Shown here piece by piece: positions 25,460 through 32,058 of a stretch of DNA of 34,939 nucleotides; within the stretch, counting starts at the first letter, position 1; every line of letters begins with the position of its first letter. The position numbers were made by a program, and so were the translations under genes. The notes beneath the pieces were generated by a model. That model was not told the origin of the DNA. It ran no database searches and saw only the letters and a program-made list of their open reading frames with translations. Where the stretch lies: positions 1 to 34,939 of the IMG/VR virus record IMGVR_UViG_3300009702_000056. One strand, written 5' to 3'. The stretch is from a virus.

Positions 25460-25900
25460 TCACAACCTGCCCCTGGCTGTCTTAAAAAAATCTGATGCGC
25501 CTGAATGATGATGCGCTCCTGCTGCACGCTCACCACTCACGGATCGCGTGTTAGTGGATGCGTCAACAGCATTGAGCAAACCAACATCACAAAGATGCCG
25601 TATGCCTCTTTCTGTGATTCTGTATGTATGCGCTTCTTTTCCTGATCGCCTGCACTTCCTATTGCCGCACTGCTGCAGATACTTCAGATGCTTGCCGGCA
25701 AGATCCGTGGCCCGCTTTGGTGCATCGGCATAGCGTTCATATTTCCAATCATATACCTCGGCGGCAACTTCCTTTGCTGTACTCCCCGGCATTTTCTTAA
25801 AGCCTAGCAGCAGCAGGTCTTGATGGCGATAGCGGCTTTTTGATTCGCTCAACGCAACAATTGCGTCTGCACTTCCTGAATTATTCATAACATCACCCAT
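25460..25900 (-). CDS. Winged-helix protein (possible phage regulator)
   Basis: 146 residues. The central HQDLLLLGFKKMPGSTAKEVAAEVYDW and RATDLAGKHLKYLQQCGNRKC ... AHTYRITERGIRHL show a winged-helix pattern. It sits between replication and packaging genes, a place where late regulators are often found. Function inferred from fold and position only. Confidence 0.65.
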   Translation of the reverse strand: MGDVMNNSGSADAIVALSESKSRYRHQDLLLLGFKKMPGSTAKEVAAEVYDWKYERYADAPKRATDLAGKHLKYLQQCGNRKCRRSGKEAHTYRITERGIRHLCDVGLLNAVDASTNTRSVSGERAAGAHHHSGASDFFKTARGRL

Positions 25901-25903
25901 TGA

Positions 25904-26878
25904 TCAAAACGAGATTTTTGATAACTTTTTTTCCTGCAGCCTTTCATTGACCAGCCTTTGCAGAGCTCCTCGATACTGCGGGAAATCCTCACGCTGATAT
26001 GCATCCCTGTATCCATGATAATTCGCCCATGAGCATAGCGAATTATCATCACGCGGTATCTTCGCCCAGTCTGGCAGGCGTTTATTACCAGGATCGAATT
26101 GGCGATCCCTAACAGTACTGGCCTTATTTCCATTCAACCGATCAAACAAACCTGGATCACGAAAATAGCTGATCAGTCTGCGAGACAGTTTTTCAGTCCA
26201 TTCACGCTGAGTGAATCTGCTGTTCTGTTGTGACCACCAATATCCGACAAAACCAGATACCCAGGCGCTGTCTATCCGATCCAAAGAAAACGATTTCCCA
26301 CCAGCCATAAACAGCAATGCCTTCAATTCATCCTCGCTTGGTTTCCAAGACAGCGGCATTGCAAATTTATCGTCCCTATTATTATTATTATTAATATATA
26401 TTATATTAGTTCTCCCAACCTCCGGCGTTTTGCTCTCCCAACCTCCGGCGTTTAATTTCTCTATGCTATTATTATTATTGGTCTTTTTTTCGTCTTTGCC
26501 TACCAACCTACCTCCCAACCTCCTCCCAAGCTCGTTTTTGACGGATTTATCCACGGGAAGATCTTCCGCAAAAAAAACGCGCACCAGTATCAACTTATTC
26601 CCTTCCCCGGATTTAGATTCACGACGCAACACACCGCAATTAACCAATCTGGAAACGGCATGCTGAATTTCCTTCATTGTCCAGACGATTAAATTCTTAC
26701 GCCTCCCGCTTTCCTGTCGCTCAGACAAATCAAGCGCCATTCCACCATAAGAAACAGCGCATTGCTTACCGATCAACCCTGTTCTTTTATCAGTCCGCTG
26801 CGCCAGATAGAAAAACACTTCCCTATCAATCACCTGCATAGCGCTTATTAACTTGTATTCAGCGGCAAGAATGCACAT
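25904..26878 (-). CDS. DnaT-like replication initiator / helicase loader
   Basis: 324 residues from ATG 26878, which overlaps the DnaB stop (TGATG). The N-terminal ~100 residues form a winged-helix DNA-binding region (VIDREVFFYLAQRTD, MALDLSERQ). The middle (~125-170) is low complexity with poly-Asn encoded by ATT repeats and contains the origin-like DNA repeats. The C-terminal ~110 residues match the DnaT domain (KPSEDELKALLFMAGG, WVSGFVGYWWSQQNSRFTQREW). It lies next to DnaB, as lambda O/P-type genes do, and probably directs helicase loading. Confidence 0.8.
   Translation of the reverse strand: MCILAAEYKLISAMQVIDREVFFYLAQRTDKRTGLIGKQCAVSYGGMALDLSERQESGRRKNLIVWTMKEIQHAVSRLVNCGVLRRESKSGEGNKLILVRVFFAEDLPVDKSVKNELGRRLGGRLVGKDEKKTNNNNSIEKLNAGGWESKTPEVGRTNIIYINNNNNRDDKFAMPLSWKPSEDELKALLFMAGGKSFSLDRIDSAWVSGFVGYWWSQQNSRFTQREWTEKLSRRLISYFRDPGLFDRLNGNKASTVRDRQFDPGNKRLPDWAKIPRDDNSLCSWANYHGYRDAYQREDFPQYRGALQRLVNERLQEKKLSKISF
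26377..26453. other. Candidate replication origin inside the initiator gene
   Basis: A 34-base stretch at 26377-26410 is A/T except for one G and includes ATT repeats. Directly beside it are two identical 20-bp direct repeats, TCTCCCAACCTCCGGCGTTT, at 26411-26430 and 26434-26453 with a 23-bp period. A further partial copy (CTCCCAACCTCC) is at 26512-26523, and a second ATT tract at 26467-26479. Iterons next to an AT-rich unwinding tract inside the initiator gene is the lambda ori plan. Confidence 0.65.
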
Positions 26879-28257
26879 CAGATATTCTGATTCGCCAAAC
26901 ACCGGAACCGGGTATATTGCCCTTCAAACAGCATCCTTACCGTCCCCTGCTTGCCATTACGATGCTTGCCAATTATCACCTCAGCAACGCCCGGGTCCGG
27001 CGTTTCAGGATTATAGACCTCATCCCTGTACAAAAACAAAATCAGATCGGCATCCTGCTCTATGCCTCCAGAGTCGCGCAAATCGGACATAAATGGCCGC
27101 TTGTTCGGCCTGGATTCCAGATTCCTGTTTAACTGCGATAGGGCAAAAACAGGAATATCCAACTCCTTCGCCAGGCGCTTTAGCCCGCGCGTAATTTCCT
27201 CGATCTGCTGATTGCGATTATCCCCAGATATCACGGCCATCAGTTGAATATAATCCACCATAATAGCGCCCAGTCCGTTTGGGAATTCATCTGCAGTCTC
27301 AGCCACCAGGCGCAACACACGACTGCGTATATCGCCAATTGAAAGCGACGGCGTATCATCGATGAATAAAGGCGCAGTGCCCAAACGTGAAATCGAAGAC
27401 GTAATCAGCGACCATTCATCATCCTGGATCTTCCAGGAATCCATCACATGCCGCAATGGAGTATCAGAATTAGACGACAACATACGCTGTGCAAGCTGCT
27501 CCTTTTGCATCTCCAGACTAAACACAGCGACAGGCAATCCTTGCCTGACTGCGACATCCTCAGCAATATTCAATGCAAACGACGTCTTCCCCATGGCTGG
27601 GCGCGCGGCAATTACCACCAGATCACCGCCACTGTGCCCGCCGGTTATCCGGTCAAGATCACAAAACCCTGACGGTAATCCACGAATGCCATCCTTTGGC
27701 GGATCGTTATAATCCGTCTCCATCTTGTCCACAACAGAAACCAGCACATCCCGGATCCGTGAAAAGCCACGCTTACCGCGTAGGCCTTCCTGCGCCAGGG
27801 CAAAGATACGGTTCTCCGCATCGCTGATAATAGCCCGGCAATCCCCGTCAGCCTGTCGCGCAGCTGCCGCCATCTCAGTGCCAACCTGTATGATCGTGCG
27901 CAATACAGATCTACCGCGCACAATCTCGGCATAAAATGCAACATTGGCCGCACTGGGTGTATCCCTAGCCAGCGTACCCAAATAAGCCAGCCCGCCGGCC
28001 TTATCCAACATTCCCTTCTTTTCCAGATGATCGGATACCGTCAACACATCGACAGGCGCACCAGAAGCCGCAACCTGGGCAATAGCATTAAAAATAATCT
28101 TGTGATCGTGCCGATAGAAATCCTCCGCAGATAACACCTCGCATACCTGCCCAACCGCAGAGCCATCCAATAACAGCCCACCAATCACACCATGTTCAGC
28201 CTGAATGAAATGTGGAGGAACCGGCTGTTGGTTATTGTCTATCGGTATGGCGACCAT
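26878..28257 (-). CDS. dnaB: Replicative DNA helicase DnaB
   Basis: 459 residues, normal for DnaB. The N-terminal domain starts around PHFIQAEHGVIGGLL. The RecA-like ATPase has Walker A ARPAMGKTS (~218-226), the hexamer motif EEITRGLKRLAKELDIPVF, MVDYIQLM as Walker B, and the C-terminal FALSQLNR ... GGIEQDADLILFLYR. It unwinds the phage replication fork. It is phage-encoded and lies beside its loader. Confidence 0.95.
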   Translation of the reverse strand: MVAIPIDNNQQPVPPHFIQAEHGVIGGLLLDGSAVGQVCEVLSAEDFYRHDHKIIFNAIAQVAASGAPVDVLTVSDHLEKKGMLDKAGGLAYLGTLARDTPSAANVAFYAEIVRGRSVLRTIIQVGTEMAAAARQADGDCRAIISDAENRIFALAQEGLRGKRGFSRIRDVLVSVVDKMETDYNDPPKDGIRGLPSGFCDLDRITGGHSGGDLVVIAARPAMGKTSFALNIAEDVAVRQGLPVAVFSLEMQKEQLAQRMLSSNSDTPLRHVMDSWKIQDDEWSLITSSISRLGTAPLFIDDTPSLSIGDIRSRVLRLVAETADEFPNGLGAIMVDYIQLMAVISGDNRNQQIEEITRGLKRLAKELDIPVFALSQLNRNLESRPNKRPFMSDLRDSGGIEQDADLILFLYRDEVYNPETPDPGVAEVIIGKHRNGKQGTVRMLFEGQYTRFRCLANQNI

Positions 28258-28379
28258 TGTGGATCAATTTCCAATTGCAAACTCGTATACCAAACCAGGC
28301 GGGCCCAGCCAACAGACCGGCGGCAGCGAAACTCATAAAACGCGATCACATGCGCATTCATATCATGCATCATCTGCAT
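28239..28379 (-). CDS. Small hypothetical protein
   Basis: 46 residues from ATG 28379 (MQMMHDMNAHVIAFYEF...SPYR). The ATG lies one base after the stop of the tiny lipoprotein-like frame and the gene overlaps the DnaB start. Basic and Trp-rich; function unknown. Confidence 0.45.
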   Translation of the reverse strand: MQMMHDMNAHVIAFYEFRCRRSVGWARLVWYTSLQLEIDPQWSPYR

Positions 28380-28380
28380 A

Positions 28381-28434
28381 TCAATTAACCTCATCCGGAC
28401 AACCGGCAGCAAACAACAGGAAGACAATAAACAT
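28381..28434 (-). CDS. Tiny lipoprotein-like peptide
   Basis: 17 residues (MFIVFLLFAAGCPDEVN). A hydrophobic segment ends in the lipobox AAGC at residues 9-12. It begins two bases after the upstream stop and ends one base before the next ATG, so the spacing looks like a translated frame. If real, it could be a lipid-anchored lysis-type peptide. It is very short and could be chance. Confidence 0.35.
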   Translation of the reverse strand: MFIVFLLFAAGCPDEVN

Positions 28435-28436
28435 GA

Positions 28437-28712
28437 CTATGATTTATAGCGGCTGCATGGCGTTTGGCATAGATCAATCAATCGCAAATAATAAATATCA
28501 CGCTTCAGCTTTCGTATCTTCGCGGAAATTTTGAATTGCATACCATATGCATCTTCAATTTCATTACGCTTAGCAGAAATGAATTTCTGCAGATTAATTT
28601 GATCTAACCGCAGGCCGTATAATCTCAATTCGGCAATAGAAATTCTAATAGGATCAGTATTTAAGATAATATTCTGCTCTGCAGGAGTAGATTTTGTTAC
28701 AAGCTCAGACAT
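28437..28712 (-). CDS. Hypothetical protein
   Basis: 91 residues from ATG 28712 (MSELVTKSTPAEQ). Mostly helical, basic towards the C-terminus (KISAKIRKLKRDIYYLRLIDLC). TGATATG links it to the preceding small membrane gene. No family recognised. Confidence 0.55.
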   Translation of the reverse strand: MSELVTKSTPAEQNIILNTDPIRISIAELRLYGLRLDQINLQKFISAKRNEIEDAYGMQFKISAKIRKLKRDIYYLRLIDLCQTPCSRYKS

Positions 28713-28713
28713 A

Positions 28714-28887
28714 TCAAATCCAATCATTAAAGAAATTGTCCAGCATATCGCTCAGCCTCCTGTCCATTAGATCGAACAAATGCGCGATGCCATATATTGG
28801 CGTACTGATCAGCCAGAACACAAAGAACAAAAACATGGCTGCAACAAACTTAACCATCATAATCACAATTCCTATCTTAAAATCCAT
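28714..28887 (-). CDS. Small single-pass membrane protein
   Basis: 57 residues from ATG 28887. A long hydrophobic helix spans about residues 5-35 (KIGIVIMMVKFVAAMFLFF...), followed by an amphipathic tail with acidic residues. It begins right after the stop of the LuxR-type gene (TGAATG). Early small membrane proteins often modify the host envelope or exclude other phages; function unknown. Confidence 0.5.
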   Translation of the reverse strand: MDFKIGIVIMMVKFVAAMFLFFVFWLISTPIYGIAHLFDLMDRRLSDMLDNFFNDWI

Positions 28888-29202
28888 TCAACAATCACTC
28901 CCCTCAATACGCCCGGAACGAACCGAGAAAGACCGCACCAGGCGCACCCGCCTGGCATCGATATGATTCGGGAACACCTGGGACAGCATCAACGCAACAA
29001 AAACAGACCGGATAAGACCCTGCAACAAAGCCAGATTCACCAGCTGAGCCATATTCCTGGCGCCAGTGCGTTCCCTGGCAAGCTCCATATGCTTCTGGAT
29101 TGTCCGCAGAGACCGGCATCGATTACCGGCAACAACCTTTTCAGACTTCCCATCGGAAATCATCTGCAAAATCTGAACCTGAGTTTTCGTTAAAACTGCC
29201 AT
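28888..29202 (-). CDS. LuxR-type HTH regulator
   Basis: 104 residues from ATG 29202, preceded by AAGGA. The first ~60 residues are a LuxR-type HTH (LTKTQVQILQMISDGKSEK... SLRTIQKHMELARERTG). The remaining ~40 residues include a hydrophobic segment (LLQGLIRSVFVALMLSQVF) and a basic tail. No sensory domain is present. It follows the Cro-like gene in the early leftward operon and may control the lysis-lysogeny switch or later genes. Confidence 0.75.
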   Translation of the reverse strand: MAVLTKTQVQILQMISDGKSEKVVAGNRCRSLRTIQKHMELARERTGARNMAQLVNLALLQGLIRSVFVALMLSQVFPNHIDARRVRLVRSFSVRSGRIEGSDC

Positions 29203-29236
29203 AATTTGCATCCTTTTTTACGAGAAAACACGAATA

Positions 29237-29446
29237 TTAATCCCTGCGGTCATCAGCTAAACTTTCATCGTTATAAAAAAACCTTTCCAGACGACTGACA
29301 TTACCGATCGTCGGATTTTTTATAGCACCTTGCGCAAACTTTGGAAGCCAGTGCTTATTCACACCTGCTTTCTTTGCTAGCTCGGCATATCTGCCATATT
29401 CTTTTGAGAGCACTCTAATGCGCTCTAATTTTTGATCAATGAACAT
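29237..29446 (-). CDS. Cro-like repressor
   Basis: 69 residues from ATG 29446. YGRYAELAKKAGVNKHWLPKFAQG is an HTH and the protein has no other domain. It is divergent from the CI-like gene, with 73 bases between them holding operator palindromes. First gene of the leftward early operon. No good SD is visible, so it may be weakly translated or leaderless. Confidence 0.65.
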   Translation of the reverse strand: MFIDQKLERIRVLSKEYGRYAELAKKAGVNKHWLPKFAQGAIKNPTIGNVSRLERFFYNDESLADDRRD

Positions 29447-29519
29447 GAGCAATACAATAGTAAATTTTTACTGCAATTACAAGCAAAATATTACTGACAA
29501 AGCCGTTTATCATTTCAGC
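29447..29519. promoter_or_regulatory. Divergent cI/cro promoter-operator region
   Basis: Contains the perfect palindrome AGTAAATTTTTACT (29459-29472). TTTGTCAGTA also occurs on the minus strand (29501-29492). A plausible leftward promoter is TTGCTT (minus, within 29486-29481) with TACTAT 18 bases on, overlapping the palindrome, so repressor binding would block it. Confidence 0.6.
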
Positions 29520-29879
29520 ATGAACGAAGAAGCGAAGAATTTTGCGAGAAATCTTAGGCTGCTGATGGAATATTACGGCCATAACCAGAAGACAATTGGC
29601 AAAAAATCGGGGCTTTCCCAAAAAACCATCAGCAACATGCTAAACCCTGGCGAAGATAGGGCTCCAAACCTGGAGAATGTCGCAAAAATCGCCAAAGCAT
29701 ATAAATTACAGACATGGCATTTACTAATTCCAAATGCCGGCATCGAATTGCTTACGAATATTTCTATAGAAAAGATCATCGATAACTTCATGCATTCCGA
29801 CGAACAAAGTCGTGACACAGTACTCCAGGTCTCTGAAAATGCGGCTAGGTATAATAAAAACCTAGCAAACAGGCGCTAA
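29520..29879 (+). CDS. CI-like repressor (HTH, no peptidase domain)
   Basis: 119 residues from ATG 29520. The HTH NQKTIGKKSGLSQKTISNML lies at about 20-39. The C-terminal ~55 residues are helical and contain no LexA-type peptidase, so induction cannot rely on RecA self-cleavage. Divergent from the Cro-like gene. It probably binds AGTAA-N4-TTACT-type sites at 29459-29472 and 29961-30002. Confidence 0.75.
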   Translation: MNEEAKNFARNLRLLMEYYGHNQKTIGKKSGLSQKTISNMLNPGEDRAPNLENVAKIAKAYKLQTWHLLIPNAGIELLTNISIEKIIDNFMHSDEQSRDTVLQVSENAARYNKNLANRR

Positions 29880-29960
29880 TATCAAATAAACATAATCTTA
29901 TATTTTCAAGCACATTCAGCATTCAACGCGCAATGTTTGTGCTATTCTTTGTTTGCGTGT

Positions 29961-29974
29961 AGTAATTTTTTACT
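29961..29974. promoter_or_regulatory. Operator palindrome OR1-like
   Basis: AGTAATTTTTTACT, a perfect inverted repeat (AGTAA-TTTT-TTACT) directly upstream of and touching the TTGACA box. Closely similar to AGTAAATTTTTACT in the cI/cro gap. Confidence 0.65.
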
Positions 29975-30002
29975 TGACATTTTATTGCAAAAGTAATTTA
30001 CT
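29974..30002 (+). promoter_or_regulatory. Rightward promoter of the int operon with second operator
   Basis: TTGACA (29974-29979), 17-base spacer and TTTACT (29997-30002) form a sigma70 promoter. A second palindrome, AGTAATTTACT (29992-30002), covers the -10 region. Repressor at both sites would silence the operon in the lysogen. Confidence 0.7.
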
Positions 30003-30039
30003 ACTTAACAACAGCCGATAAAAAACACAGGAGGCAGTC

Positions 30040-30216
30040 GTGAACAGCAATGAGCAATTACAAAAAAAATTACAGAAACTCGAGTATTGGTTCCAGCATG
30101 GCGATATGGGAAAGGGATCAGATTTGGTCTGCGCCCAATGCGAAGCAGAAGAGCTCCTGGAGCTGATTAAAGCAGCCAGACAGGAATTGAAGGAGGCACA
30201 AAATGAACCCGTATAG
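30040..30216 (+). CDS. Small hypothetical protein, first gene of the rightward operon
   Basis: 58 residues from GTG 30040, preceded by AGGAGG at 30029-30034. It is a charged helical protein with CxxC (VCAQCEAEELLELI). The next ATG lies inside its 3' end. Function unknown. Confidence 0.6.
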   Translation: MNSNEQLQKKLQKLEYWFQHGDMGKGSDLVCAQCEAEELLELIKAARQELKEAQNEPV

Positions 30217-30283
30217 ACTCGGCCAGGTGGCAGACGCCGCCCTGGTAATAATAATTTTCTTCATCATCGGTATCGCCTGGTGA
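30203..30283 (+). CDS. 26-residue membrane peptide
   Basis: MNPYRLGQVA then a hydrophobic helix (LVIIIFFIIGIAW). Strong SD AAGGAGG at 30190-30196. It ends 70 bases before the terminator hairpin, so it may be a regulatory small protein or leader peptide. Confidence 0.5.
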   Translation: MNPYRLGQVADAALVIIIFFIIGIAW

Positions 30284-30311
30284 AAAAACAACCCGTCGCG
30301 GCATACGGGCG

Positions 30312-30328
30312 GCCAGCGCAACGCTGGC
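30312..30328 (+). other. RNA hairpin upstream of the terminator
   Basis: GCCAGCG CAA CGCTGGC, a 7-bp perfect stem with a 3-base loop. It is not followed by a U-run. It lies 24 bases before the terminator stem and may act in antitermination or RNA stability. Confidence 0.5.
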
Positions 30329-30352
30329 AAAATGCCGCTTCCTCTTACCTTT

Positions 30353-30377
30353 GCCTGGCTTCGGCCAGGCTTTTTTT
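30353..30377 (+). terminator. Intrinsic terminator within the operon
   Basis: GCCTGGC TTCG GCCAGGC followed by seven T (30371-30377): a 7-bp GC-rich stem with a stable UUCG tetraloop. It stands between the two leader genes and the rest of the operon, 9 bases before the ATG of the next gene, so downstream expression depends on readthrough, antitermination or another promoter. Confidence 0.85.
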
Positions 30378-30386
30378 GGAGCAAAC

Positions 30387-30536
30387 ATGAACATCAGAAC
30401 CAAACGCATACACGACGGCAAAAAATACCGCGTAATCGCCAGACAGGGCAAATTCGCCTTTGTCGGCATTGCAAAAAACAAACGCCAGGCATTCAAACAG
30501 GCCGTGGCCGGATTATGGGAAATGGCAACAATATGA
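30387..30536 (+). CDS. Small basic hypothetical protein
   Basis: 49 residues from ATG 30387 (MNIRTKRIHDGKKYRV...WEMATI). The sequence has KYRVIARQGKFAFVGIAKNKRQAF, a basic beta-alpha unit. A GGAG motif lies just before the start. ATGA overlap with the next gene. Confidence 0.6.
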   Translation: MNIRTKRIHDGKKYRVIARQGKFAFVGIAKNKRQAFKQAVAGLWEMATI

Positions 30537-31057
30537 GCGTACTACACAACAGCAACATCCTTCGAACACTGGCGGAAAAAAACATGCTGATCTCTTGCAG
30601 GAGACTTGGCGAAATAATGGGCGTGTCATCATCGGAAGAAATAGACGCACTGTCGAAAAAACTCAGTTACATGGCTGGTAAAAACTATGTGCAAAGAGTC
30701 AAACCGCATTCCGGCGGAAAATGGACCTACAGGATAACCGATGCCGGCAAAAATCTCCTGGCAATCATGACTGGCATAGCAAACACGACCGCCATAATTA
30801 CAAAGCCAAAAAAGGAAGCAGAACAAGACGCAGAACCCCCCATCAGCGCAGAAGATTCTGAAATATTGAGCAGCCTGGATAACCTGTCTGCGCAGCTCGA
30901 AGCACCAGCAGTCAGCATAAAAAACCCGGAACTAAAACGTCATACGCTGCAAAAACTCGCGGCGCTCCTGGGAAAGCCATTGGCAAGAGTTCTCCTGGAA
31001 ATCGACCAGGACATTGAAAACTTAACAAAATCAATACCCGCAGAGGCATCAAGGTAA
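30533..31057 (+). CDS. Winged-helix protein with coiled-coil tail
   Basis: 174 residues from ATG 30533, inside the end of the preceding gene. Residues ~1-80 form a winged helix (SNILRTLAEKNMLISCRRLGE, VSSSEEIDALSKKLSYM, KWTYRITDAGKNLL). An acidic linker follows and then a helical C-terminus (RHTLQKLAALLGKPLARVLLE). Likely a DNA-binding regulator. Longer frames upstream lack an SD. Confidence 0.62.
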   Translation: MSVLHNSNILRTLAEKNMLISCRRLGEIMGVSSSEEIDALSKKLSYMAGKNYVQRVKPHSGGKWTYRITDAGKNLLAIMTGIANTTAIITKPKKEAEQDAEPPISAEDSEILSSLDNLSAQLEAPAVSIKNPELKRHTLQKLAALLGKPLARVLLEIDQDIENLTKSIPAEASR

Positions 31058-31061
31058 ACCG

Positions 31062-31346
31062 GTGGCGCACATGCATAAAACTAAGACTTGTAATGTCTGC
31101 TTCAAAGAATTACCAATTCAAAAATTCTCGACATACAAAGCGCGCGGCAGGGTATACCAGCGAAAAACCTGCAACGAATGCAGAAACAAATGCAGGCGGA
31201 AAATTGAATGCCTAAGATGCTTAGAAAAAAAATACCGGGAAACCATAGTAAACGGCATTTGCAAGGAATGCCGCAATTCCGATCCATTAATAACAGAACC
31301 AACCCCAGTAATGCAATTGGAGAAATATCTATGTACGGGAAGATGA
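31062..31346 (+). CDS. Double zinc-ribbon protein
   Basis: 94 residues from GTG 31062 (ATG 31071 also possible). Four CxxC pairs: CNVC (~10-13), CNEC (~37-40), CLRC (~50-53) and CKEC (~68-71), giving two zinc ribbons. The first (KTCNVCFKELPIQKFSTYKARGRVYQRKTC type) is similar to the N-terminal ribbon of phage HNH/endonuclease VII-like proteins, but no nuclease domain is present. It overlaps the muramidase start by 16 bases. Confidence 0.65.
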   Translation: MAHMHKTKTCNVCFKELPIQKFSTYKARGRVYQRKTCNECRNKCRRKIECLRCLEKKYRETIVNGICKECRNSDPLITEPTPVMQLEKYLCTGR

Positions 31347-31858
31347 TAAAAGACCTGATCAAACGGGAAGGAGGCTATATCGATAATCCATTGGATATAG
31401 GCGGCCCGACAAAATATGGCATCACCCAGCAAACATTGACAAATTACCTGGGCAGACACGCCACGGCAATAGATGTAAAAAACCTCAGCAAAAAAACAGC
31501 TGCGGAAATATACGAAATCTACTACTACAGAAAACCGAACATCGACGAATTGCCGGAATCGCTGCAACCGGTCATGCTCGACATGGCAGCCAACCACGGA
31601 CCGCGCACTGCAGTAAAAATCCTGCAAAAACTATTGATCGACATGGACCAGGACATCCGCCCAGACGGACTGATCGGACCGCACACGTTAAAATCCGTCG
31701 ATTACATCATCTACAAACGCGGCATTAAATACCTTTGTGAAATGCTCATAAAATCGCGCATTGCATTCTACGAACGCATAGTAAAAAACGACGACACTCA
31801 ACGCAAATTCCTGCCCGGCTGGATCAGGCGCGCCGAATCGTTCCTGGAGACAGCATGA
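31331..31858 (+). CDS. GH108 muramidase (endolysin)
   Basis: 175 residues from ATG 31331. The GH108 motif REGGYIDNPLDIGGPTKYGIT holds the catalytic Glu near residue 13; the C-terminal PG_binding_3-type part includes RPDGLIGPHTLKSVD and PGWIRRAESF. It cleaves glycan strands of peptidoglycan. No signal peptide, so it needs a holin (16543-16710). Unusually, it lies in the integrase operon, far from the holin and spanins, and may be the working endolysin because the M15 gene carries a stop. Confidence 0.88.
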   Translation: MYGKMIKDLIKREGGYIDNPLDIGGPTKYGITQQTLTNYLGRHATAIDVKNLSKKTAAEIYEIYYYRKPNIDELPESLQPVMLDMAANHGPRTAVKILQKLLIDMDQDIRPDGLIGPHTLKSVDYIIYKRGIKYLCEMLIKSRIAFYERIVKNDDTQRKFLPGWIRRAESFLETA

Positions 31859-32007
31859 AGAAAAAACAGAAACGACAGAGAAAACTCAGAAAATGCGAAC
31901 GCGGAATAAAGACAAAATCCAATAACCGCGGGCATAGATATGTGTTGACTATGCGTGGACTGTTGCCACTCAGACCACAACAAGTCCGCCAAAAAACATG
32001 GAGTTAA
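31855..32007 (+). CDS. Small highly basic protein
   Basis: 50 residues from ATG 31855, overlapping the muramidase stop by 4 bases. Very rich in Lys and Arg (MKKKQKRQRKLRKCERGIKT), suggesting nucleic-acid binding. No family recognised. Confidence 0.55.
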   Translation: MKKKQKRQRKLRKCERGIKTKSNNRGHRYVLTMRGLLPLRPQQVRQKTWS

Positions 32008-32058
32008 GTTATAAGCAAGACAGCCAGAGCACCAATCTTACTGAATTGTGACAGACAA

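Noticed and set aside
26377-26479. Simple ATT microsatellite as the whole explanation
   Set aside because: The ATT tract alone would be unremarkable, but the flanking identical 20-bp repeats in different frames need a separate explanation, so it was kept as an origin candidate.
29447-29519. TTTGTCAGTA copy as a functional integrase site
   Set aside because: Only one copy and far from the core; a 10-mer by chance in 35 kb is not very unlikely, so it is mentioned but not called as a feature.
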